From Alphaproteobacteria bacterium (GTDB taxonomy: Bacteria; Pseudomonadota; Alphaproteobacteria; UBA828): a stretch of DNA of 17,652 bases. Both the position numbers and the translations under genes were made by a program. Every line of letters starts with the position of its first letter. Position 1 is the first letter of the stretch. Below, in pieces: positions 6,760 to 12,185 of this stretch. The notes below the pieces were generated by a model. The model had not been told where the DNA came from. It saw only the letters and a program-made list of their open reading frames with translations, and did not search any database. The stretch spans positions 1 to 17,652 of the forward strand of contig JAJDVB010000057.1 of the NCBI GenBank assembly GCA_022826345.1, in the 5' to 3' direction.

Positions 6760-8259
6760 TCAGGTGCATAGCGCAGATTTTGCGCGGCCGAACCTCATCC
6801 GGAGATGCCGGTAGCGATACCTCGTGCGAGTAGCCCAGCTGTCTTGCGGCTCGTCGGCGAATGGATATCTGGGCCTTCCGCCTTCGCCGAGCCCTAGTCG
6901 TATGTGCGCGAACTCACAGGTGGCCACACAGCGACCGGGGTGCTCGAACGGCTCGGTCTTGGCCTCGACGAAGCGGTGTTCGAATGACCACCGGCCAGCG
7001 GTGGAGGTTCCGTCGTGCCACCAGTCCTCGCCGATTGCGTAGCGCACGAGCATGCGCATCTGCTCGGCCGCTACCAGGTTGCAGAACGCGATGGTGTTCT
7101 GGCCCGGTTCGGGGCCGTCGGGGGCGTCGTCGTTGATGTAGCGTCCGTGACGCCGGATGCCCATCCGTTCATCGCGCGCATCGCCGCTGGTGTACTGACC
7201 GCGGCAACGCAGGCATTGCGTGTCGGGGCCGACCAGGTGGACGCGCCATTTGGCAGAGAGCAGACGGTCTCGCGATTCCACGAGGACCCCGCCGTCGATC
7301 AGGGGTAGGCAGTTTGCGTAGGCAACGTGATTGAGAACCTCGCGCGCCTCGGCATTGTCGACGCAGCACACGATGAGGTCTGCGTCGGCTGCGAGGCGGT
7401 ACGCGCGCTCGGTGCGGATCGACAACGGGACCGCGCGAACGAGCGGGCGGCGCGCGGTGGCAATTCTGCGAAGGTGGGCCGCGGCGAGAACCGCCTTGGG
7501 CAATCCGAGGCAGTGGCGGTCGGCGTAGATCAGGCGATCGAGGTTCCTGTCCTCGACGAGGTCGGGGTCGATCACGGTGATCTGCTCGAACCCGGTGCGT
7601 GCGAGGGATTCGAGGACGATCGAACCGACGCTACCCGCCCCGACGACACAGACGTGGGTCCGAGCCAGGCGCGCCTGCGTGTCGATGCCCCAGCTGTCCA
7701 CGGTGCGCACCAGGCTTGGGCGGCGGGCGTAGGGCGGATGCGCATCCGGAGCCCAATCTGCCCAGGTGCGGCGCGGCCCGACCCGTCGGACGTCGTTGCA
7801 GTGCGCAGGCGTGATGCGGCCTGGCCCGGATTCCTGCCAGAACCGGGCGCTCCAGACGCCGTCGGAGCCCATGGTGAGGCCGAGCAGCGGCAAGCCTGTC
7901 TCTCGGACGAAGGGCGCGACGATGTTGCGCTCGGTGTCGTCATCCATGCCGCTCAGGGCCTGCCAGCCGGGACCAGGATGGCTGTGAAGGACGGCAACGC
8001 CTGCCTTTGCCTTGAGCGCGCGATCGAGGACGCGGTTGAGATATCCGCCGTGCACGGTGACATTGCCGTGCAAATCTCGGTCGCCTTCTTCCGGTAGGAC
8101 GATGTCGGCGAGGATCCCCGTATAGCGGTTGAATCCGTCGCCACGCCGCCAGAGCGCGAGGCAAGCCTCTTCCTGCAGCCTACCGCGGCGCAGCCCGCTC
8201 AGGAGGTGATTTGCGAGCTCGTGGTGGAGCGATTCGCGCAGTACGACGCGATGGTTCAA
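6760..8259 (-). CDS. JAB/JAMM peptidase fused to E1-like (ThiF-fold) Ubl-activating enzyme
   Basis: 499 residues with two enzymes in one chain. The N-terminal JAB domain (about 15-150) has the JAMM metal site HSHP-x7-S-x2-D (H92, H94, S103, D106) and a candidate upstream Glu at 31/32; the family removes or matures ubiquitin-like tails. The E1-like domain (about 200-420) has the ATP loop GAGSVG (208-213), the acidic DPD strand end (231-233), RNLDR (N239, R242), K255 and DN at 301-302. A probable Zn site is formed by C349/C352 and C444/C448. A long basic C-terminal tail follows. There is no cysteine in the stretch 353-392, where related E1s often carry the thioester cysteine; C393 is the nearest. 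The start is TTG overlapping the E2 stop (TTGA), supported by GGAG six bases upstream. The order Ubl-E2-JAB/E1 points to a full conjugation/deconjugation cassette. Whether the target is a phage or host protein is unknown. Confidence 0.85.
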   Translation of the reverse strand: MNHRVVLRESLHHELANHLLSGLRRGRLQEEACLALWRRGDGFNRYTGILADIVLPEEGDRDLHGNVTVHGGYLNRVLDRALKAKAGVAVLHSHPGPGWQALSGMDDDTERNIVAPFVRETGLPLLGLTMGSDGVWSARFWQESGPGRITPAHCNDVRRVGPRRTWADWAPDAHPPYARRPSLVRTVDSWGIDTQARLARTHVCVVGAGSVGSIVLESLARTGFEQITVIDPDLVEDRNLDRLIYADRHCLGLPKAVLAAAHLRRIATARRPLVRAVPLSIRTERAYRLAADADLIVCCVDNAEAREVLNHVAYANCLPLIDGGVLVESRDRLLSAKWRVHLVGPDTQCLRCRGQYTSGDARDERMGIRRHGRYINDDAPDGPEPGQNTIAFCNLVAAEQMRMLVRYAIGEDWWHDGTSTAGRWSFEHRFVEAKTEPFEHPGRCVATCEFAHIRLGLGEGGRPRYPFADEPQDSWATRTRYRYRHLRMRFGRAKSALCT

Positions 8260-8681
8260 CGCGCACTCCAGATTCTGCGGATGTGCCTGTTCAGGTAGGT
8301 TTCCATGTTCTTGCCGTTCGGGGTGTCGATCTGATCCCAGAAGTCGCTCGGCGGAGCGCTGATCGCCATCCAGTCGAGGCCGTCAGCGCATTGGAAGGTC
8401 TGGATGGCGCCCGGAGAGTGGGATCCCTTTACCAGCTCCTCCAGGACGAGGTCGGGGGGCGAGAGGTAAAGCCAATGGGGCGCAACTTCGGGCCACTCGC
8501 CCTCGTTCTGGTGCATCGCGAGGGCTAGGGTCACGGTCTCTCCCGCGCGGCTGCCGACCTCGATCCGGTACGGGAAGCGGACGCCGGCAGCGCCGCCCTG
8601 CTGCTCAGGCGCTGCGAATGGGCTCGTGTCATAGCGCAACGCGGCGAGTTCGGCGGCAATGCGCTCGGAGTTGTTGCTCAT
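8256..8681 (-). CDS. Prokaryotic E2-like ubiquitin-conjugating protein
   Basis: 141 residues. Its only cysteine is C98 (in FQCADGLDWMAIS), which makes it the sole candidate for a thioester-forming residue. The pattern of the second half (HWLYLSPPDLVLEELV, then WMAISAPPSDFW, then NMETYLNRHIRRIW) fits the small bacterial E2-fold families found beside JAB and E1 genes rather than eukaryotic-type E2s, which carry an HPN-x-Cys motif. The N-terminal 30 residues look flexible. No membrane or secretion signal is seen. The ATG overlaps the stop of the Ubl gene (ATGA) and the TGA overlaps the TTG start of the JAB-E1 gene, so all three are translationally coupled. Expected role: accept the activated Ubl from the E1 and pass it to a substrate; no E3-like gene is present. 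The family assignment relies heavily on gene context. Confidence 0.7.
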   Translation of the reverse strand: MSNNSERIAAELAALRYDTSPFAAPEQQGGAAGVRFPYRIEVGSRAGETVTLALAMHQNEGEWPEVAPHWLYLSPPDLVLEELVKGSHSPGAIQTFQCADGLDWMAISAPPSDFWDQIDTPNGKNMETYLNRHIRRIWSAR

Positions 8682-8920
8682 GCGAACGGCGCACCCTTCT
8701 CCGGAGCGGCCCGAAACACGTTGTACTTGTCGAGGTCGACCACTTGTCCCGAGACGAAAGTGACGTCGGAGTCCGGCACCCTAAGCACGTACCCGGTCTT
8801 GTCCGGGTCCTCGCCGATGGCCTTGCCAGCGAAGGCGATCTGCAACAGTACGGCGGCGTCTACGGCCTGTTGGTCGGCGAAGAAGGTCTCGCCGTTCACT
8901 TTGAATTCGAACTTGTCCAT
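8678..8920 (-). CDS. Single-domain ubiquitin-like modifier (multiubiquitin-type)
   Basis: 80 residues, the first gene of the operon. The start is supported by GAGGA seven bases upstream of the ATG. The pattern of a strand (FEFKVNGETFF), a short helix region (DAAVLLQIAFAG) and later strands (YVLRVPD, VTFVSG, VVDLDKYNVFRAAP) matches the beta-grasp domain of the multiubiquitin family, which is normally encoded beside E2, E1 and JAB genes. Many family members carry several copies; here there is one. There is no C-terminal Gly-Gly. The chain ends with a single Gly at 76 followed by four residues (APFA), so either the JAB domain trims it or conjugation uses a different terminus. The ATGA overlap with the E2 gene couples their translation. 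The identification is from fold pattern and neighbours; a sequence profile search would settle it. Confidence 0.72.
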   Translation of the reverse strand: MDKFEFKVNGETFFADQQAVDAAVLLQIAFAGKAIGEDPDKTGYVLRVPDSDVTFVSGQVVDLDKYNVFRAAPEKGAPFA

Positions 8921-9010
8921 CTCGTTGTCCTCTGAGCTGAGCGTTGTCCGGCACCGTTGCGCGGTCCACGCTCGGGGCGATAAGGTCCGCCAGTAAGCAC
9001 CAACGTGGAG

Positions 9011-9039
9011 TTTACACTACCACAGGATATGCATATCTT
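9011..9039 (+). promoter_or_regulatory. Candidate promoter of the XRE-ImmA/PIN unit
   Basis: TTTACA at 9011-9016 and TATCTT at 9034-9039 with a 17-base spacer form a plausible sigma-70-type promoter. Transcription would begin near 9046, leaving a leader of about 27 bases to the ATG at 9073. The -10 box lies inside the operator palindrome. Confidence 0.55.
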
Positions 9040-9044
9040 GTCAA
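9014..9044 (-). promoter_or_regulatory. Candidate promoter of the Ubl-to-helicase operon
   Basis: Reading the minus strand, a consensus -35 TTGACA lies at 9044-9039. The best -10 is weak: TAGTGT at 9019-9014 with a 19-base spacer, or GTAGTG with 18. The leader to the Ubl ATG would be about 85-90 bases. The spacer is almost entirely the 20-bp operator palindrome, so a bound repressor would block it. Confidence 0.45.
9022..9041. promoter_or_regulatory. Operator-like 20-bp palindrome between divergent units
   Basis: ACAGGATATGCATATCTTGT is symmetric at 9 of 10 positions per half, with a perfect 12-bp core GATATGCATATC at 9026-9037. It is AT-rich in a GC-rich region, covers the -10 of the rightward promoter and most of the spacer of the leftward one. 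XRE-family regulators typically bind such dyads upstream of their own gene, so the adjacent XRE-ImmA protein is the likely ligand (inference). Confidence 0.65.
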
Positions 9045-9072
9045 TCACGGGTTAACGAGGGAGGAGGAGCGC

Positions 9073-10152
9073 ATGTTCGGACAACGACTCCGACTCGCCC
9101 GGAAACGGGCAGGTCTATCGATGCGGGAGCTCGCGGACGCGATGAACCCGAAGGTGACCGCTCAGGCGATCAGCAAGTACGAGGCGGGCAAGATGCTGCC
9201 CTCCTCGGCCGTGCTGGTCGGTCTAGGGAAAGCTCTCGACGTCTCGCTGGACTTTCTGATGAGCGCGCAGGTCGAGGCGCTCGAGGCGGTCGAGTTCCGC
9301 AAGCATTCCCGCGCTTCGGCCCGTGATCGCGCAAGGGCCGAAGCGGAGGTGATGGACAGCTTGGAGCGCTACTTGGCGATCGAGCACATCCTCGACATTG
9401 AGCCCAGCGTCGAATGGGTGGAGGGGCGCCGCTACGACAGCGTCGCGAGCGAATCCCAGATTGACGAGAGGGCCGATGAGCTTCGCGGAGTCTGGGCTCT
9501 CGGCCTCGACCCGATCCCCAGCCTGTGCGAGCTGCTCGAAGACAAGGGAATTAAGGTGGTGGAAGCCGATCTCCCGGAGAGCATCAACGGGCTCTCGTGT
9601 CACGTTCTCCGGGGCGGCGAGATCGTCGCCGAGGCCGTCGTCGTGTCCAGCCGGATCAATGTGGAGCGCAAGCGCTTCACACTGGCCCACGAGCTCGCGC
9701 ACAGGATCATCCGCTCCACCGGCAATCCGGCGATCGACCTCGAACGGGCGATGAACCGCTTCGCCGGTGCGTTTCTGGTTCCCGGCCAGAGCCTTCGGGA
9801 CGAAGTTGGCGCTGATCGCCACAGGATCACCCACTACGAGATCGTCCGCCTGAAACAAATCTACGGCGTGTCGGCCGCGGCCCTGCTGATGCGTCTCGGA
9901 CAGGTGGGCGTACTGTCCCAAGGCTCTGTACAACACGCCTTCGCGACTTTCGCCCGGTCCTGGCGCAAGTCGGAGCCGGATCCGATCCGCCCCGACCATG
10001 GGTTCGCGGCTTTCGAGAAGCCTCGTCGCTTCAAGCGGCTCGTCTCGCGCGCCGTGGGCGAGGAGCTGATCTCGCCCGTGCGCGCGGCCGCACTTCTCAA
10101 CCAGTCGCTCGAATCGGTCGAGCGGCAGATCAGCGGTCCTGCCATCCAGTGA
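9073..10152 (+). CDS. XRE helix-turn-helix regulator fused to ImmA/IrrE-type Zn-metallopeptidase
   Basis: 359 residues. The N-terminal HTH (about 1-62: RLRLARKRAGLSMRELADAM through AISKYEAGK) is of the XRE type. A linker region leads to a C-terminal ImmA/IrrE-like peptidase with HELAH at 206-210 and a probable third Zn ligand at E224 in the typical DLERAMNRFAGAFLVP segment. In this family the DNA-binding half represses and the peptidase half can inactivate repressors or antitoxins upon a trigger; self-cleavage or cleavage of a partner is possible. The ATG at 9073 follows a strong AGGAGG; a longer frame back to 8944 would cross the operator and is rejected. The 3' end overlaps the PIN gene (GTGA). 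It is divergent from the ubiquitin-like operon and sits next to a shared palindrome, so it probably controls both units. Confidence 0.85.
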   Translation: MFGQRLRLARKRAGLSMRELADAMNPKVTAQAISKYEAGKMLPSSAVLVGLGKALDVSLDFLMSAQVEALEAVEFRKHSRASARDRARAEAEVMDSLERYLAIEHILDIEPSVEWVEGRRYDSVASESQIDERADELRGVWALGLDPIPSLCELLEDKGIKVVEADLPESINGLSCHVLRGGEIVAEAVVVSSRINVERKRFTLAHELAHRIIRSTGNPAIDLERAMNRFAGAFLVPGQSLRDEVGADRHRITHYEIVRLKQIYGVSAAALLMRLGQVGVLSQGSVQHAFATFARSWRKSEPDPIRPDHGFAAFEKPRRFKRLVSRAVGEELISPVRAAALLNQSLESVERQISGPAIQ

Positions 10153-10679
10153 CCTGCGTTATCGTCAACGACGCTTCGTGCCTGATCGACCTCCGCAAGG
10201 GAGGTCTGCTGGGCGTCGTTTGCGATCTGCCCTATCGATTCGTGGTCCCGTTCCCTGTGCGGGCCTCCGAAGTGCTCGACTTTTCGAAGGCCGAATGGCA
10301 GGCGCTCGATGACGCCGGCATGATCACGCACGACCTGACTGCCGAGGAGATTGGTCAGGCTTTCGCGGTGAAGGGGCGTTATGCGGGACTCTCCGCCAAC
10401 GACTGCTTCTGTCTGGTCACCGCACGGATCTATCCGGGCATCCTGCTCACGGGCGACGCTTTGCTGCGCAAGGTTGCCGCGGCGAATGGACTGCGGGTGC
10501 ACGGCGTGCTCTGGGTGGTCGACGAGCTAGAGGCCGCGGAGGTGTGCAGCAGATCGCTTCTGAGTCGGGCGCTCAAGGCGTGGCAGTCGGATGAGGCAGT
10601 GTTCCTGCCCCCTCACGAAATCAGCACGCGGCTTGAGTATCTGTCGAAGGCCGGGCCACGACGGGGGAGGCGAGGGTGA
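10149..10679 (+). CDS. PIN-domain protein, probable toxin/RNase effector
   Basis: 176 residues, starting at GTG overlapping the upstream stop (GTGA), hence coupled to the XRE-ImmA gene. The PIN-type acidic residues are present: D8 in VNDASCLIDL, E41 in VRASEVLD, D85 in LSANDCFCLVTA and D103 in LLTGDALLRK, with D125 nearby. PIN domains are Mg-dependent RNases and common toxins. Pairing of PIN proteins with HTH-ImmA proteins is a recurrent toxin-antitoxin-like arrangement. The C-terminus is an Arg/Gly-rich tail. The target RNA is not predictable from sequence. It could act as an independent toxin-antitoxin unit stabilising the island, or as a back-up effector of the defence locus. Confidence 0.78.
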   Translation: MTCVIVNDASCLIDLRKGGLLGVVCDLPYRFVVPFPVRASEVLDFSKAEWQALDDAGMITHDLTAEEIGQAFAVKGRYAGLSANDCFCLVTARIYPGILLTGDALLRKVAAANGLRVHGVLWVVDELEAAEVCSRSLLSRALKAWQSDEAVFLPPHEISTRLEYLSKAGPRRGRRG

Positions 10680-10805
10680 CAGGGCAAACGCTCGGGGCAC
10701 TTGATTGAGGCGGATAGCCCCTTGCGACCTGTAGCTGTCGCTCAAGGTCAGCAGCCGCGCGGTCCGTTCCATTGGCATCCGCCGCGTCTGATTGTGCATG
10801 CGGCC

Positions 10806-10826
10806 ATGCTTACCCAATGCTTACCC
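10806..10826. repeat. Tandem direct repeat next to tRNA-Lys terminator
   Basis: ATGCTTACCC occurs at 10806-10815 and again at 10817-10826, an 11-base period, just beyond the terminator on the 3' side of tRNA-Lys. It may be a recombinase arm-type site or a leftover from an integrase 5' region; both are speculative. The surrounding 10,680-10,830 stretch contains no supported gene. Confidence 0.45.
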
Positions 10827-10831
10827 GAAAG

Positions 10832-10864
10832 AAAAAGGGCTTAGGCGAAATCGCCTAAGCCCTT
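10832..10864 (-). terminator. Intrinsic terminator of tRNA-Lys
   Basis: A perfect hairpin: AAGGGCTTAGGCG pairs with CGCCTAAGCCCTT around a four-base loop. On the minus strand the hairpin is followed by TTTTTCTTTC-like sequence. It begins 9 bases past the encoded CCA of the tRNA. Confidence 0.9.
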
Positions 10865-10872
10865 GAAAACAT

Positions 10873-10948
<76 letters not shown>

Positions 10949-10963
10949 CAAACCCGGAGCGGG

Positions 10964-10969
10964 CTTATA
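10964..10969 (-). promoter_or_regulatory. Possible -10 box of tRNA-Lys promoter
   Basis: TATAAG on the minus strand, ending about 15 bases before the tRNA 5' end. The -35 region is not recognisable. It lies in the short gap after rodA, so the tRNA may have its own promoter. Confidence 0.35.
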
Positions 10970-10992
10970 GCAAACCGCGCGGTCGATGGCGA

Positions 10993-11014
10993 GACCGGCG
11001 ACGCCGCGCCGGTC
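10993..11014 (-). terminator. GC-rich hairpin after rodA
   Basis: GACCGGCG (10993-11000) pairs perfectly with CGCCGGTC (11007-11014) around a six-base loop, 4 bases past the rodA stop. No T-run follows on the minus strand, so it may be a weak or Rho-assisted terminator, or an mRNA 3'-end stabiliser. Confidence 0.4.
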
Positions 11015-11018
11015 GGCG

Positions 11019-12167
11019 TCAGGCGTCCGCCGGCGCCCCCGACTTGGCGAACATCGCGTCCCGGTCGATGCTGGCCGACAACAAGAGCCCGTAGCCGATC
11101 ATCACGCTGAGGATCGCGGTCCCGCCATAGGAGATCAGCGGCAGGGGCGCTCCCACCACCGGGACCAGCCCCATCACCATGGCGATGTTGATCGAAACGT
11201 AGAGCGCGACCGTCACGGTCACGCCGATCGCCACGACGCGCCCGAACTGGTTGCGTATGCGGACCGCGATGGCGATCCCGTAGGCGAACAGCAGAAGGAA
11301 CAGGCCGAGCACGGAGAGCCCGCCGACCAGGCCGAACTCCTCCGCCAGCATGGTGAAAATGAAGTCGGTCTGACGCTCCGGCAGGAAGTCCAGATGGGCC
11401 TGGGACCCCTGCATGTACCCCTTGCCGAAGACGCCTCCCGAACCGAGCGCGATCTTGGCCTGCAGGATGTGGTAGCCGGCGCCGAGCGGGTCGGATTCCG
11501 GATCGAAGAAGGTCAGGATGCGCTGTTGCTGGTAGGGGCGCAGAACGTTCCAGACCACCGGCAGGGCGGCGAAGCCGAGCAGCGCCACCAGCCCGAACTT
11601 CCAAAGCCTGACCCCGACGACGAAGAATATCGCCGCCCCTCCGACCGCCAGCATCGCCGCCGTGCCGAGGTCGGGCTGGCGCAACACCAGGAACGCGGGC
11701 GCCAGGATCATCAGCAACGGCACGACCAGACGGACCGGACGTCCGATATCCTCCATCGACAGGCCGTGAAAGTAGCGCGCGAGTCCGAGGATCAGCGCGA
11801 TCTTCATGAGTTCCGAGGGTTGCAGGCGCACGACGCCGAGGTCGATCCATCGCTGCGCGCCCATGCCGGTGGCTCCGGCCACCTCGACCGCGACGAGAAG
11901 CACGACGGACGCGAAATAGATCGCGTAGGCGTAGCGCAGCCAGAATCGGAGATCGACCAGCGCCACCGCCAGCATCACCGCCAGCGCGACGCCGAAGCGC
12001 GTGACCTGGCGTACCGCCCAGGGCTGCCAGCTTCCGCCGCCCGCCGAATAGAGCATGGCCACGCCGACCGCGGCGATGATGCACAGAAGCACGACCAGCG
12101 GCCAGCTCAGCAGGGCCAGCCTGCGGCCCAGGGAAAGGCTTGTGCCGGTTGCCGCGACGCTGGCCAA
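11019..12167 (-). CDS. rodA: RodA, SEDS-family peptidoglycan glycosyltransferase
   Basis: 382 residues with about ten hydrophobic segments, the SEDS fold. RodA polymerises glycan strands from lipid II in the cytoplasmic membrane for lateral wall growth, with PBP2 cross-linking them. Diagnostic segments are GAQRWIDLG (W107), RLQPSELMKIALI (114-126), LRQPDLGTA, RILTFFDPESDPLGAGYH and FLPERQTDFIF with the catalytic-type Asp at 268, and the C-terminal PLISYGGT. The start is TTG, supported by GAGGAGGA eight bases upstream. The gene follows mrdA by 18 bases and is the last of the cell-shape operon. Confidence 0.96.
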   Translation of the reverse strand: MASVAATGTSLSLGRRLALLSWPLVVLLCIIAAVGVAMLYSAGGGSWQPWAVRQVTRFGVALAVMLAVALVDLRFWLRYAYAIYFASVVLLVAVEVAGATGMGAQRWIDLGVVRLQPSELMKIALILGLARYFHGLSMEDIGRPVRLVVPLLMILAPAFLVLRQPDLGTAAMLAVGGAAIFFVVGVRLWKFGLVALLGFAALPVVWNVLRPYQQQRILTFFDPESDPLGAGYHILQAKIALGSGGVFGKGYMQGSQAHLDFLPERQTDFIFTMLAEEFGLVGGLSVLGLFLLLFAYGIAIAVRIRNQFGRVVAIGVTVTVALYVSINIAMVMGLVPVVGAPLPLISYGGTAILSVMIGYGLLLSASIDRDAMFAKSGAPADA

Positions 12168-12185
12168 GGCCGGGGTCCTCCTCGT

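Larger units (their letters stand above)
1..10872. mobile_element. Putative genomic island on the 3' side of tRNA-Lys (left end outside window)
   Basis: Inference. The core cell-shape block ends at a tRNA-Lys gene. Everything on the 3' side of that tRNA is accessory: an XRE-ImmA/PIN pair, a ubiquitin-like/Gabija-like operon and conjugation-type genes. tRNA 3' ends are standard attachment sites for tyrosine-recombinase islands. No integrase, transposase or second copy of the tRNA 3' end was seen in the window, so the extent and the left boundary are unknown. The region may also be composite, with the conjugation-type genes (below 2,450) and the defence genes (2,855-10,679) acquired separately. 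Confidence 0.45.

Noticed and set aside
6760..8920. Calling the Ubl cassette type II CBASS (Cap2/Cap3)
   Set aside because: There is no CD-NTase cyclase, the E1 is fused to JAB rather than to E2, and a dedicated Ubl gene is present.
8944..9072. Upstream extension of the XRE-ImmA frame
   Set aside because: It would translate through the operator and promoters; the ATG at 9073 has a strong AGGAGG and begins the HTH exactly.
10527..10817. 96-codon minus-strand open frame between the PIN gene and tRNA-Lys, considered as an integrase remnant
   Set aside because: It has no tyrosine-recombinase motif, uses a TTG start without support and overlaps the PIN gene antisense.
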